A stretch of DNA of 64,000 nucleotides from Sphingorhabdus wooponensis (GCF_003933235.1 NZ_RWJI01000001.1:874001-938000); one strand, 5' to 3'. Shown: positions 25,603 through 35,770, numbered from the stretch's first letter. Numbers and translations are program-made. The notes: generated from the sequence alone by a model not told the origin.

Positions 25603-27788
25603 TGATCCGGAAACTCTCTTTATGGTTGGCGTGCAGCACGCTTGTTTTCACAACGCCAGTAACGGCGCAGCAGACTTTAAATGTCCGCGACGCTGATATC
25701 CGTGCCTTTGTGCAGGATGCCGCGCGCGTTACGGGACAAACCTTCATTGTTGATGGCCGCGTAAGCGGTAAGGTCTCAGTTGTAACAGACAGGCCCTTGT
25801 CGCGTTCGGAATATTTCGAAGTGTTTTTGTCCACGCTCCGCGCAAATGGCCTTGTCGCTATTCCTATGCGCGGCGGCGGGTATCGCATTCAGCCGTCCGA
25901 TGGTGCTGCAACGCAACCAACGCGGGTAGGTAGTCGGGCCGAGTCCGCCAGCCAGTTTGTCACCGAAGTGTTCCGCTTGCGGTCTATTGACGCGACAACG
26001 GCTGTGGAAACATTGCGTCCCTTAATCAGCCGGGAAGGATCACTAACGGCCAACCGCAGCGCCAATAGCTTGGTGGTCGCAGACTATGCCGACAATATCC
26101 GCCGCATCCGCGATCTTATTCGTCAGATCGACCGAGACAGTGCCGCAACACAAATTGTGACTCTGGACAATGCTGGCGCGCGTGAAATTGCGACGGCATT
26201 ACAAGGATTGGCTGGCCAGGGCGGCGGCGAGGGTGCGCGCGCGCCCGTATCTATTGCGGCTATCGACAGCAGCAACGCCATTGCCTTGCGCGGTGATCCA
26301 ACGTCCGTTGCCCGCTTTGCCGCCATGGCAAAGCAATTGGACGAGCGCGCCCAATCCGGCGCTGAAATTCGCGTCTACCGACTTGAGCATGCAAATGCCG
26401 AAACTTTGTTGGAAACGGTCCAGTCGCTGATTGGTGGGCAAAGCAGTGGAGCGCGAGGCAGTGAGATAGCGCCTGTGGCGGCACCAGCAAATGGCGGAGC
26501 GTCTGCTGCTCCAGCTGCGCCCATTGTTGCGACATCGTCTGGTACGGCCACGAACGGCATTGGCGGGCGCGGACCCATTGTTGTCACGCGCTATGAAGGC
26601 ACAAATGCCCTTATCGTTGCGGCCAATCCGGACGTGCAACGCAGCTTGGGCGAATTGATCCGTCAGTTGGATACACGGCCTGAACAGGTTCTGGTGGAAG
26701 CAATTGTCGTGGAAATCGGCAATGAGGCCGCCAAAAAGCTTGGCGTGCAATTCCTCGTGGGGGGTAAAGACGCACCCTTTGCAGCAACTAATTATTCCAA
26801 TGCTTCGCCTAATATACTGACCATAGCAGGCGCCGTTGGAGCCGAAGAGTTAACGCGCACGACGACGACAGTGAACGGCAACACGACCACCACCGCGACT
26901 AACAGCGCCTTGGGTGATAGCCTGCAAGAGGCTGCGGCAGCATCTATTTTAAGCGCGACAGGTGGCTTTGGCGGCTTTGCGCTTGATATCGGTAACAATG
27001 CGATTTTCGGTACCATCATCAACGCAATTGCAGCGGATACGGAATCCAACCTTTTGGCGACGCCGCATATTGTGACCTTGAACAACCAAAAGGCGAAATT
27101 TCTTGTGGGTCAGGAGGTGCCTGTCAGCACCGGCGAGCAATTGTCCGCGAACTTTGAAAATGCATTCCGCACCGTGCAGCGGCAGGAAGTCGGCATCAAG
27201 CTGGAGGTTACCCCGCAGGTCAACGCGCAAGGCGATGTGAAGCTGTTCCTCAAGCAAGAAGTATCGAGCGTTGCGGGCCCTGTATCTTCGCGGTCCAACG
27301 ACCTTGTTCTTAACAAACGCGAATTCGAGACCACATTGACGGTCGGCGACGGCCAATTGTTGGCGATAGGCGGACTACTTAATGATGATGAGCGTCGCAC
27401 GATTGAGCGTATTCCGTTGCTCAGCGACATCCCCCTTATTGGTGAGCTATTTAAGTCGCGCAGCCGCAGCCGCAGCAAAACCAACCTGATGGTTTTCATC
27501 CGGCCTACAATTTTGCGCAGCCGCGAAGACGGTGATCGATTGACCGCGCGTCGTTATGATTATGTGCGCGATATGCAGAAGGTGCGTAATCCCGATGTCG
27601 AACCAAGCATTGATGAATTGCTTCGCGATTATATGGGCGCTAAGCCGCCAACCGAACCAAATGCGCGGGCGAACGATATTATGATCGGCGCAGACGGCAA
27701 TCTTGCGCGCCCAGCCGCAGCTGGTCCGCTTAAAGCGGCAGATGTGCCCGAGAGCGCGGTATCTTTGCCCCGCGGGGATGTGCAATAA
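25602..27788 (+). CDS. gspD: Type II secretion secretin GspD
   Basis: A 728-residue outer-membrane secretin: signal peptide ending VTAQQ, N0 domain (LNVRDADIRAFVQDAA), ring-building N1-N3 repeats (RSANSLVVADYADNIRRI, EGTNALIVAANPDVQ), and the secretin barrel (SNLLATPHIVTLNNQKAKFLVG, VGDGQLLAIGGLL). The N3 linker has a Gly/Ala/Ser-rich insert near residues 280-325. GTG start overlapping gspC; its stop overlaps gspE as TAATG. It forms the pore through which folded proteins leave the cell. Confidence 0.95.
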   Translation: MIRKLSLWLACSTLVFTTPVTAQQTLNVRDADIRAFVQDAARVTGQTFIVDGRVSGKVSVVTDRPLSRSEYFEVFLSTLRANGLVAIPMRGGGYRIQPSDGAATQPTRVGSRAESASQFVTEVFRLRSIDATTAVETLRPLISREGSLTANRSANSLVVADYADNIRRIRDLIRQIDRDSAATQIVTLDNAGAREIATALQGLAGQGGGEGARAPVSIAAIDSSNAIALRGDPTSVARFAAMAKQLDERAQSGAEIRVYRLEHANAETLLETVQSLIGGQSSGARGSEIAPVAAPANGGASAAPAAPIVATSSGTATNGIGGRGPIVVTRYEGTNALIVAANPDVQRSLGELIRQLDTRPEQVLVEAIVVEIGNEAAKKLGVQFLVGGKDAPFAATNYSNASPNILTIAGAVGAEELTRTTTTVNGNTTTTATNSALGDSLQEAAAASILSATGGFGGFALDIGNNAIFGTIINAIAADTESNLLATPHIVTLNNQKAKFLVGQEVPVSTGEQLSANFENAFRTVQRQEVGIKLEVTPQVNAQGDVKLFLKQEVSSVAGPVSSRSNDLVLNKREFETTLTVGDGQLLAIGGLLNDDERRTIERIPLLSDIPLIGELFKSRSRSRSKTNLMVFIRPTILRSREDGDRLTARRYDYVRDMQKVRNPDVEPSIDELLRDYMGAKPPTEPNARANDIMIGADGNLARPAAAGPLKAADVPESAVSLPRGDVQ

Positions 27789-29344
27789 TGACCGATCCGC
27801 AAGCCCCGTTTGAACAACAGGGGACGGCTGGCGTCGAACCTGACGCAGCTTCTACTGCTGCCCAAATCACGCCATTGCTGGATCTGCCCTATGCCTTTGC
27901 TAAGGCACATGGCTTAGTTTTGCGTCATGAGAATAATGACCGTTTAATCGTCGCCATGCGCGAAGGCGCAGATCCTGTGATGTTGCTGGAGGTCCGGCGC
28001 TATCTGGCGATGCCGTTTGATGTTGAGATAGCCGATAACCAAACTTTCGACCGATACTTGTCCGAACATTATGCCATGGATGGAAGCGCAGCGGCAATGG
28101 CGGGATCAATAGGCAGTAACGACGGCGATCTGTTATCGGATATGTTACCAAGCGCCGATGATTTGCTCGACAGCGCAGATGACGCCCCCGTCATCCGGTT
28201 AATCAATGGCATCATAGCAGAGGCTGTACGCCAAGGTGTCTCCGATATTCATATCGAGCCTTATGAAACTGGCCTTGTAATTCGCATGCGCGCCGATGGC
28301 GTGTTGCAGGAACGGCTTCGTCTTCCCGCCAATGTCGCGCCTGTTGTCGTTAGCCGTATTAAAGTCATGGCGCGTTTAGACATTGCGGAACGTCGTATCC
28401 CGCAAGACGGCCGTATTGGACTGACGCTTGGCGGAAAGATGGTCGATGTCCGAGTGTCGACCTTACCCAGTCGTGCTGGCGAGCGTGTCGTCATGCGTAT
28501 CCTCGACAATGAAAATGCAGGCATATCGCTTGATCTGTTAGGCATGTCTGAAGACACGCTCAAAATCCTGCGCGAAGCTTTGGCTGAACCCAATGGTATC
28601 ATTTTGGTAACTGGGCCAACAGGTTCGGGTAAGACCACCACATTATATGCAGGCTTAAAGCGCCTGAATGACGGTTCCCGGAATATATTGACGGTCGAAG
28701 ATCCGGTTGAATATGCCGTGGAGGGCATTGGCCAAACGCAAGTAAATGCGAAAGTCGGTATGACCTTTGCTGCTGGCCTGCGCGCCATTTTGCGGCAGGA
28801 TCCTGACGTTGTCATGGTCGGCGAAATCCGCGACCGTGAAACCGCAGATATCGCCGTGCAAGCCGCGCTGACCGGCCATTTGGTTCTCACTACAGTGCAC
28901 ACAAATGATGCGCTTGGGGCCATCACACGCATGCGCGATATGAAAGTGGAGCCATTCTTGCTCGCGTCAACTTTGCGCGCGGTGATTGCACAGCGGCTTG
29001 TGCGCCGCCTGTGCCCGCATTGCCGCGAAACTGTCCAGGCCGACGGCAATGCCGCATCTTTGCTTGGTTTTGATAAAGGTACTGCGGTTTATAAAGCTGT
29101 TGGTTGCCCTGAATGCAATAATACCGGCTTTATGGGACGGATTGGTGTGTTTGAGGCTGTCCGCGTGGATGATACTATCCGCCGCTTGATTAACGATGGC
29201 GGCGATGAAGCCATATTGGCGCGGCATGCATTTGTGAACCAACCCAATTTAAGTGCCGCGGCGCGTAAATTGGTGCGGAGCGGTGACACCACGCCAGAGG
29301 AGGCTATCCGCATTTCACGTCGTGAAGACATTGACGATGCCTGA
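27788..29344 (+). CDS. gspE: Type II secretion ATPase GspE
   Basis: A 518-residue cytoplasmic ATPase that powers pseudopilus assembly. It shows Walker A GPTGSGKTTT (Lys282), Asp box TVEDPVEY, Walker B VVMVGEIRDRET, His box TTVHTNDALGAIT, and the zinc-binding CPHC...CPEC. The N-terminal domain that docks to GspL is present. The gene overlaps gspF by 8 bases. The paralogue at the left end of the window has the same layout but lacks the P-loop lysine. Confidence 0.96.
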   Translation: MTDPQAPFEQQGTAGVEPDAASTAAQITPLLDLPYAFAKAHGLVLRHENNDRLIVAMREGADPVMLLEVRRYLAMPFDVEIADNQTFDRYLSEHYAMDGSAAAMAGSIGSNDGDLLSDMLPSADDLLDSADDAPVIRLINGIIAEAVRQGVSDIHIEPYETGLVIRMRADGVLQERLRLPANVAPVVVSRIKVMARLDIAERRIPQDGRIGLTLGGKMVDVRVSTLPSRAGERVVMRILDNENAGISLDLLGMSEDTLKILREALAEPNGIILVTGPTGSGKTTTLYAGLKRLNDGSRNILTVEDPVEYAVEGIGQTQVNAKVGMTFAAGLRAILRQDPDVVMVGEIRDRETADIAVQAALTGHLVLTTVHTNDALGAITRMRDMKVEPFLLASTLRAVIAQRLVRRLCPHCRETVQADGNAASLLGFDKGTAVYKAVGCPECNNTGFMGRIGVFEAVRVDDTIRRLINDGGDEAILARHAFVNQPNLSAAARKLVRSGDTTPEEAIRISRREDIDDA

Positions 29345-30554
29345 GTTTGCCTATCACGCCATTGACCCGGACGGGCGTGAGCGGCGCGGACGGATATCTG
29401 CCGCCAATGATGATCTGGCGCGCGAAGCATTGGCGTCGAAAAAGCTTTATATTGTGAGCGTTGCGCCTGCCGAAGTGCGTGCATCGGCTTTCGCCAATTT
29501 GCCGTTGAAACGGCAGCCTCGGTTGAATGCAAAGCAACTCACATTGTTCACGCGGCAATTGTCGTCGTTGGCACAAGTATCGCCCTTAGAAGAGGCGTTG
29601 CGGACGATTAGCCGGCAAAGCGAGCAGCAGCATGTTCGTCATATATTGACAGCGGTTCACACAGGCGTCGTTGAAGGCCAGCGCTTGTCCGACGCCATGC
29701 GGCGCGAAAGCAACAGCTTTCCACCCCTCTACCGCGCAATGATCGCGGCAGGTGAGGGCGCTGGTACATTGCCGCTCATTACGGAGCGGCTTTCTGTATT
29801 GCTCGAACGGCAAGCGGAGATGCGGGGTAAGTTGATTGGCGCGCTTGCGTATCCAGCAATTTTGTCGCTCGTCGCAATTCTGGTAGTGATGGGGCTGATG
29901 GTCTCGGTCGTGCCACGCGTGGTCGAACAATTCGACAATGTGGATCAGCAACTGCCCTTGATCACGCAGGTGGTGATTGGCATTTCGGCGTTTTTGGCGA
30001 GTTATTATTGGGTGTTAATTATCCTCGCCCTGATGGGCGCGTTGATTTTTATGCAAGCCATGAAACAACCCGCTTTCCGCCTGGCGGTGGACCGCAATAT
30101 CCTGCGCATTCCAGTAATTGGAAAGCTTTTGAGGAACCTGCACGCCGCACGGATGGCGCGGACACTGGCCACAATGGTGGCCAGCCGCTTGCCCTTGTTG
30201 GAAGGCTTGCGCCTGACGGGTGGCACTATACGAAATAAAGTTTTGTCCGAGGCCAATGATGAGATTGTGGAAGCGGTGCGCAGTGGTGGCAGCCTTTCTG
30301 GCGCAATGCGCGCCAGCGGCGTTTTTCCGCCTTTGCTTGTATATCTAACGGCAAGTGGCGAGAGCGCTGGGCAGTTGGATATCATGTTGGAACGCGCTGC
30401 TGAATATCTGGAGCGCGAATTTGATACTTTCACCAGCACCGCTTTGTCGTTGCTAGAACCCTTGATCATTGTCGCTATGGGCGGCGTGGTTGCGGTCATC
30501 ATCTTGGCAATATTGCTGCCAATTCTTCAACTTCAGAACTTAACGGGACTATAA
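29337..30554 (+). CDS. gspF: Type II secretion inner-membrane protein GspF
   Basis: A 405-residue platform protein beginning MPEFAYHAIDPDGRERRGRI. It has two repeated cytoplasmic T2SSF domains (QLTLFTRQLSSLAQVSPLEEAL; ARTLATMVASRLPLLEGL) and three transmembrane helices (about 170-190, 215-240, 375-400). I placed the start at the ATG inside the end of gspE, where the family N-terminus begins, and not at the longer frame. GspF couples GspE to the pseudopilus. Confidence 0.94.
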   Translation: MPEFAYHAIDPDGRERRGRISAANDDLAREALASKKLYIVSVAPAEVRASAFANLPLKRQPRLNAKQLTLFTRQLSSLAQVSPLEEALRTISRQSEQQHVRHILTAVHTGVVEGQRLSDAMRRESNSFPPLYRAMIAAGEGAGTLPLITERLSVLLERQAEMRGKLIGALAYPAILSLVAILVVMGLMVSVVPRVVEQFDNVDQQLPLITQVVIGISAFLASYYWVLIILALMGALIFMQAMKQPAFRLAVDRNILRIPVIGKLLRNLHAARMARTLATMVASRLPLLEGLRLTGGTIRNKVLSEANDEIVEAVRSGGSLSGAMRASGVFPPLLVYLTASGESAGQLDIMLERAAEYLEREFDTFTSTALSLLEPLIIVAMGGVVAVIILAILLPILQLQNLTGL

Positions 30555-30557
30555 AAT

Positions 30558-31031
30558 ATGCTCCGCTTATTTTTCAATCTTTTCACAGATACCAGCCGGG
30601 CACCAGCGCGGTTCCGCCGCAAGGCAGTTCGGGCACACCGCAACGGTTTCACCTTAGTTGAAATGATGGTGACCCTGTTCATTTTGGCGCTTTTGACGAC
30701 GGTCGTGGCCATTAACGTGCTACCCAATCAGGACAAGGCCATGGTACAAAAGGCGAGGGCGGATATCGCAGTTTTAGGACAGGCGATGGAAACCTATCGC
30801 CTAGATAATCTGACCTACCCTGACGCAGGTGCGGGTCTCCAAGCATTGGTTTCGCCGCCGACGACTGGAACGCGGAGTGAGGGCTATATCAAAAAACTGC
30901 CTATGGATCCTTGGAACCGTCCATATCAGTATAATATGCCTGGAAAGAACGGCGCCTTTGATATTTATTCTCTGGGTGCGGATGGTGCGCCTGGCGGTGA
31001 GGATGAAAATGCCGATATTTACGGCGACTAA
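30558..31031 (+). CDS. gspG: Major pseudopilin GspG
   Basis: A 157-residue prepilin. A long leader of about 28 residues ends in RNG before FTLVEMMVTLFILALL, the prepilin peptidase site and hydrophobic spine, with Glu5 of the mature protein kept. The C-terminal part has the calcium-loop features of GspG (PMDPWNRPYQYNMPG, SLGADGAPGGEDENADI). The leader is longer than usual; an inner start is not obvious. It builds the shaft of the pseudopilus. Confidence 0.94.
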   Translation: MLRLFFNLFTDTSRAPARFRRKAVRAHRNGFTLVEMMVTLFILALLTTVVAINVLPNQDKAMVQKARADIAVLGQAMETYRLDNLTYPDAGAGLQALVSPPTTGTRSEGYIKKLPMDPWNRPYQYNMPGKNGAFDIYSLGADGAPGGEDENADIYGD

Positions 31032-31497
31032 GCCGTCCGCCGATAAAATCGTTCAGGATAATGCGCGTGGCTTCAGCTTAGTGGAGCTTATGGTCGTGTT
31101 GTTTATTATCGGCATAGCAAGCACTGCGGTTGTCATGACTATTGGCTCGCCTGAGCGCGGCGTGCGGGATGAAGCAGAGCAATTTGCTGCACGCGTTGCT
31201 GCCTTGCGCGATAACGCCATATTACAATCCCGCATTATGGCCGTTACCGTGCGTCCATCGGGTTATGGCTTTGAAACGCGCAGTGACGGGAACTGGGTCC
31301 CATTGTCTGAGCCTCCATTTACAACAACCGACTGGAAAAGCGGCACACGGGTTCAAATGTCTGGCGCCCGGCAAATGCGGATAGCATTTGACAGCACTGG
31401 CCTGCCATCAAGCCCCGCGAATATCGCGATCACACATGATGACGTGACGGTCACTCTAAAGTTGGCAGCAACTGGGGACATGCGCGTTGTCCGTTAA
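31009..31497 (+). CDS. gspH: Minor pseudopilin GspH
   Basis: A 162-residue prepilin with cleavage site ARG before FSLVELMVVLFIIGIAS and a GspH-type C-terminal sheet. It overlaps the end of gspG by 23 bases. The ATG was chosen because GTGAGG stands six bases before it; the frame runs open further upstream only within gspG. GspH sits near the pseudopilus tip complex. Confidence 0.88.
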   Translation: MPIFTATKPSADKIVQDNARGFSLVELMVVLFIIGIASTAVVMTIGSPERGVRDEAEQFAARVAALRDNAILQSRIMAVTVRPSGYGFETRSDGNWVPLSEPPFTTTDWKSGTRVQMSGARQMRIAFDSTGLPSSPANIAITHDDVTVTLKLAATGDMRVVR

Positions 31498-31870
31498 GCC
31501 TTCATTACCGCGCAATGGCTTCACGCTATTGGAAATCATGGTCGCATTGGCGATTTTTAGCCTCGCGGCCTTAGCTATGGTGCGCTTGCAGGGATATTCG
31601 GTGCGCTCGACATCCAATTTGGGTGATAGCAATATGGCGTGGCAAGTGGCGCGAAACGTAGCCGTGGAAATATTGTCCAACCCTACACCGCCAACCCTTG
31701 GAGAAGCGCGCGGCGAAGAATTAAACGGCGGTCAAAATTGGAAATGGACGGCCACAACCAATTCCACAGATGACAGTCGTCTCGTAATCGTCGAAATTGA
31801 TGTGGTCGGGACCGGCAACGCGGCACTACGCAAGGCGCAGCTAACGATTGCAAGGCCGGTTGAGCAGTGA
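31487..31870 (+). CDS. gspI: Minor pseudopilin GspI
   Basis: A 127-residue prepilin: short basic leader, RNG cleavage site, then FTLLEIMVALAIFSLAALA. TTG start overlapping the end of gspH by 11 bases, with GGGGA about ten bases ahead. GspI forms the tip complex with GspJ and GspK. Confidence 0.9.
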   Translation: MSVKPSLPRNGFTLLEIMVALAIFSLAALAMVRLQGYSVRSTSNLGDSNMAWQVARNVAVEILSNPTPPTLGEARGEELNGGQNWKWTATTNSTDDSRLVIVEIDVVGTGNAALRKAQLTIARPVEQ

Positions 31871-32505
31871 CCGAAACGCGGCATTCTGAAGCAGGATTTA
31901 CTCTGATTGAGCTCCTCGTGGCGCTCGCGATTTTTGCTCTGATATCGGTGGCTGGGGTAATGCTGCTGCGTTCTGGCAGCGATACCCAAATCGCCGTAAA
32001 AAAGCGCCTTGAGGAAATGGCTTTGTCAAATCGTCTGACCAATAGTTTGGAAGGCGACTTAGCGCAGGCGATCGCCCGGCCTGTGCGAGATCAATCCGGC
32101 CAACCTGTGCCGGCCTTCACGCAAAGCGAGGTAAGCATGCCTAATGTTTTATTTGCTTTTGTGCGGGCAGGGTGGTCAAACTTGGATTCGGCACCAAGGG
32201 CAGGGCTCCAACGCGTAGCTTATATATTGGAAGGCGGTGCACTCAAGCGCTTAAGCTGGCCCATGCTTGACGGCACTGCCCCAACAGATTCTGCTGTTTT
32301 GTTGGAGGGGGTAACGTCTGTAACGGTCGAATTTCGCGATGACAAAGGTGCTTGGCGCGATGATTGGACAGCGACTGATGCGGATGCTTTGCCACGCGCC
32401 ATTGCCTTAAACGTCGATTTGGTAGGTGAGCCACGGCAACGTATGCTTTTTCTGGTTGGCCCACAAACACGTGTTGCGCCACCGAGCTTTGGAACAGGCG
32501 CCTAG
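31867..32505 (+). CDS. gspJ: Minor pseudopilin GspJ
   Basis: A 212-residue prepilin with cleavage site EAG before FTLIELLVALAIFALISVA and a long C-terminal domain containing GLQRVAYILEGGALKRLSWP and ALNVDL, typical of GspJ. The GTG start forms a GTGA overlap with gspI. It is part of the pseudopilus tip. Confidence 0.92.
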   Translation: MTETRHSEAGFTLIELLVALAIFALISVAGVMLLRSGSDTQIAVKKRLEEMALSNRLTNSLEGDLAQAIARPVRDQSGQPVPAFTQSEVSMPNVLFAFVRAGWSNLDSAPRAGLQRVAYILEGGALKRLSWPMLDGTAPTDSAVLLEGVTSVTVEFRDDKGAWRDDWTATDADALPRAIALNVDLVGEPRQRMLFLVGPQTRVAPPSFGTGA

Positions 32506-32507
32506 CA

Positions 32508-33494
32508 ATGATGTTGCAAAAGCCCTCAGAACGCGGCGCGGCTTTGCTGACAGTGTTGATTATGGTGGCGGTGCTGGCTGTGATTGCGGCAACGACTCTT
32601 GACCGGTTGAGTTTGTCGAGCAAATTGTCGGCCAATGGGAATGCGCTTGCGCAGGCGCGGATGTTTACTTATGCGACCGAGGCGATTGCCGCTGCGCGTA
32701 TTGAGGACTTGGTTGCCCGTGACGCTGCGCAAACAACGTTATCGGGGGATTTGCTTGGTAAAGAACAAACTATTCCCATTCCGATCGGATCTGCGACAGC
32801 CTCCGTGCGTGATGCGGGCAATTGTTTCAATCTCAACAGCCTAGTGACCGAAACGGGTGGCCAATATGTGGCCAGCGCAACGGGACAGGAACAGATGACA
32901 TCGTTGATGGTTGTTTTGGGTATCCAAGAAAATGTTGCGCGTGCCGTTGCCGCAGCGGGCGCAGATTGGGCGGATAGCAATATCTCACCATTACCAAATG
33001 GCGCGGAGGATGACGGATATCGCGCGGTCGCCACACCATATCTGGCGTCTAACAGGCTTTATGCGCATCCGAGCGAGCTGCGCGCGGTGAAAGGTGTAAC
33101 GCCCGCTATCTATGCCAAGTTGCAGGATTGGATTTGCGCGCTACCCGATCCCGTTCTATCGCCATTGAACGTCAACACTTTGCTGCCGGAACAGGCGCCC
33201 TTGCTGGCAATGCTTCTTCCGCCCGGCAAGATGAATTTGACCTTTGCGCGCAGCTATCTCGCCAAGCGGCCATCTAATGGCTATGGCAGCCTCATTCGAT
33301 TCTGGGCGGCGCCGGAAATTGCCGCGCTGGAACCGTCTCCTCTGGTTCAAGGGCAGGTAAAACTGACAAGCAATTACTTCCTTTTGAACACAATAGTGTC
33401 TTTTGGCGAACTCAAGCTTGCCGGACAGTCGATGATTGTCGCATCGCCTGCTCCAGCGCGCGTTGTCTGGCGCAGTTGGGGGGAAGAGGAATGA
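32508..33494 (+). CDS. gspK: Minor pseudopilin GspK
   Basis: A 328-residue large pseudopilin. The leader ends ERG, followed by AALLTVLIMVAVLAVIAATT; like other GspK it lacks Glu5. The large alpha-helical head includes CFNLNSLV and PLNVNTLLPEQAPLLA (helix-hairpin-helix-like). It caps the pseudopilus and may limit its length. It overlaps gspL by ATGA. Confidence 0.93.
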   Translation: MMLQKPSERGAALLTVLIMVAVLAVIAATTLDRLSLSSKLSANGNALAQARMFTYATEAIAAARIEDLVARDAAQTTLSGDLLGKEQTIPIPIGSATASVRDAGNCFNLNSLVTETGGQYVASATGQEQMTSLMVVLGIQENVARAVAAAGADWADSNISPLPNGAEDDGYRAVATPYLASNRLYAHPSELRAVKGVTPAIYAKLQDWICALPDPVLSPLNVNTLLPEQAPLLAMLLPPGKMNLTFARSYLAKRPSNGYGSLIRFWAAPEIAALEPSPLVQGQVKLTSNYFLLNTIVSFGELKLAGQSMIVASPAPARVVWRSWGEEE

Positions 33495-34576
33495 CGTTGA
33501 TCATTACGCGCTTCCCAACATCAGAGCGAGACGATCCGTCGGTTTTCCGTGTCGTTGAGGGCGTTTGGGAGGATGCAGGTGCGCTTTCCAATTTTGTGTC
33601 GAAGGTTGACGACCGGACACTGATGGCGCTTGTCGCGCCTGAGGATGTCCGGTGCCATTGGTTCACATTACCCGATGTGCAGGGACGCCAAGCGGAAAGT
33701 GTTGCGAAGCTGCGTGCAGATCAACAGTCACTTGGCCTTGTCCATTGTAGCGCTGGCATAGATTCTGACCACGTAGTTGCTACCGCGACAATCGCGTCGG
33801 ATGTTATGCAGTTTGGGTTGGATAAGCTTCGCACGCGCGGGCTAGATCCCGACATCGTTCTGCCCTTTGCATTGTCGCTGCCTATGCAGTCCGGTGGAGT
33901 GGTCAGGGCGGAAATGGACGGCATGTCTGTCCTGCGTGGGCCGCAATTTGCGATACCGGACGAGGCCGTGCTGCGCGATGTATTCATCGGCGACGCGGAT
34001 ATAGAAACGATAGATGAAGTATCGCTTCGATCGAAGCTGCTTTCCGCCAGCGCCGCGCCTTTGCTGAACTTGCGTGAAGGCAACTTTGCAAAACGGGTGC
34101 AGACAGCTTGGTTCACCGCAGAACAGAAGATATGGGTTCAGCGCCTTTTGTTTGCGCTTGTTATCGTTACAATGACCCTCACTCTGGCGACCTTGGCAAA
34201 ATATTGGGTTGCCACTGCATCTGAAAATGATGTGGCATTATTAGCGGCACAAAAAATTGATCCCGCTATTCAAGATATTGATCAGGCCGAAGGCATGCTC
34301 ACCGCATCGCTTAATCGTCAGGGGAAAACACAAGGTGATTTTGCGCAACTTTCTGCCGCGTTATGGCGTAGTGTGAAAGCATCACCAAATGTATCCGTAC
34401 GGGAATTACGATACACACCGGACGGCATTTTGAGCGTGGTTCTGGCTGCCCCTACGTCGGATAACATCAACAAGGCTCTTGTCGCCATTCAGCAAGACGG
34501 GTTCCGTATCACGGCTACACCCCGTCAAGACACTAGCGGAGCAACATTGGTCGACATGACTGTGAGGATGCCATGA
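33491..34576 (+). CDS. gspL: Type II secretion protein GspL
   Basis: A 361-residue protein with an actin-like cytoplasmic domain (about residues 1-215) that binds GspE, one transmembrane helix (about 220-240, RLLFALVIVTMTLTLATLA) and a periplasmic ferredoxin-like domain (VRELRYTPDGILSVVL). I moved the start to the ATG overlapping the gspK stop (ATGA), with an AAGAGGA ribosome site. It links the ATPase to GspM and GspC. Confidence 0.9.
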   Translation: MTLIITRFPTSERDDPSVFRVVEGVWEDAGALSNFVSKVDDRTLMALVAPEDVRCHWFTLPDVQGRQAESVAKLRADQQSLGLVHCSAGIDSDHVVATATIASDVMQFGLDKLRTRGLDPDIVLPFALSLPMQSGGVVRAEMDGMSVLRGPQFAIPDEAVLRDVFIGDADIETIDEVSLRSKLLSASAAPLLNLREGNFAKRVQTAWFTAEQKIWVQRLLFALVIVTMTLTLATLAKYWVATASENDVALLAAQKIDPAIQDIDQAEGMLTASLNRQGKTQGDFAQLSAALWRSVKASPNVSVRELRYTPDGILSVVLAAPTSDNINKALVAIQQDGFRITATPRQDTSGATLVDMTVRMP

Positions 34577-35052
34577 TAGCGGCAATAGGCTCGTGGTTTG
34601 CTGCGCTCACACGGCGCGAGCAGTGGCTTGTCGGTATCGCCGGTGCACTGACCGCAGTCATGGTCGCGATTTTTGGCATTTTACTACCCATATTGTCTGC
34701 TATTGATCAGGCAAAGACCGACCATGACGAGGCTGTTCAGCGGCGTGGGCGCATAATCGCTACAGTGGATGCTGCTCAGCAGCAGAAAACGGAGCCACGT
34801 GCCGGAGCAACTGCGGATATTGATCTGTTGATTACCCAAAGTGCAGCGGAAAAGGGATTTGACCTCGTCAAATCGGCCAATGGCGCGCCAGGACAAATCA
34901 GTTTCCGGATAGATCAGGCACGGGCCCCGGCTTTACTCGCTTGGTTGACCGAGCTTGAGGGTCAGAATGTCGCTGTACGCAATGTAGCATTACGGCCCGG
35001 CGCGAACAGCACCGTAAAAGTGGATGCGCAGTTGGAGATGAGAACGCCATGA
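34573..35052 (+). CDS. gspM: Type II secretion protein GspM
   Basis: A 159-residue inner-membrane protein: an N-terminal TRREQWLVGIAG motif, one transmembrane helix (about residues 18-40), then a coiled linker and a ferredoxin-like periplasmic domain (LAWLTELEGQNVAVRNVALRP). It overlaps gspL and gspN by four bases at each end. It partners GspL in the assembly platform. Confidence 0.9.
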   Translation: MIAAIGSWFAALTRREQWLVGIAGALTAVMVAIFGILLPILSAIDQAKTDHDEAVQRRGRIIATVDAAQQQKTEPRAGATADIDLLITQSAAEKGFDLVKSANGAPGQISFRIDQARAPALLAWLTELEGQNVAVRNVALRPGANSTVKVDAQLEMRTP

Positions 35053-35744
35053 ATCGGCGCTTGCTTGTTGCTTCGTTGGCAGCATTGGCTGTTGCAGCAA
35101 TAATATGCATGCCATTGCGGACAATCGTCGCTGTGGACGGTATTACCGCACGTAAGGTTGATGGCATCATATGGGACGGTTCTATCCGTGACTTGCGCCT
35201 TGGCAAATTGCCCGTGGGCGACGTCAATGCACGTTTGTTATTCTCCCCGTTATTTATGGGGAAGGCGGAGATTTTGCTGTCGCGCGGGAACTCGCCATTC
35301 GTGCCGGGGATTAACGGGTCTGTATCCCGCGGTTTCAGTGGTGTGTCGGTCAACAATCTGACCGCAACCTTTCCAGTTGGCGCGCTGTTTGCGCCGTTTC
35401 CGGCCGAAAATATCCAGTTTGAAGGTTTTTCTGCGCGCTTTGCCTCTGGCCGATGCATGGAAGCCAACGGGCAGGTGCGGTTGACTTTGTCGGACACTAT
35501 GCCGGGACTGAACTTACAGAATGGGATGCTTGGTCAGGCCCGCTGCAATGGCGCACAATTATTGCTTCCGTTAGTTAGCCAATCCGCGATGGAGCGCGCA
35601 GACATCCGTTTGTCGGCAGATGGGCGGTATACCGTAACCGTTATTCTGAGCGCCGACCGCGGCGACCAAGCAGAGGCTTTGAGTCTCGCCGGTTTTCGTC
35701 GCGTAAATAGCGGCTACCGCCTAGTCCTAAAGGGCGGGTTCTGA
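35049..35744 (+). CDS. gspN: Type II secretion protein GspN
   Basis: A 231-residue protein: N-terminal signal anchor (LLVASLAALAVAAIICMPL), then a beta-rich periplasmic body with VDGIIWDGSIRDLRLGKLPVGDV, characteristic of GspN. GspN is absent from many T2SS operons and its role is not settled. It overlaps gspM by ATGA. Confidence 0.88.
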   Translation: MNRRLLVASLAALAVAAIICMPLRTIVAVDGITARKVDGIIWDGSIRDLRLGKLPVGDVNARLLFSPLFMGKAEILLSRGNSPFVPGINGSVSRGFSGVSVNNLTATFPVGALFAPFPAENIQFEGFSARFASGRCMEANGQVRLTLSDTMPGLNLQNGMLGQARCNGAQLLLPLVSQSAMERADIRLSADGRYTVTVILSADRGDQAEALSLAGFRRVNSGYRLVLKGGF

Positions 35745-35770
35745 TCACGTTCCCACTGTCATTGGACGAT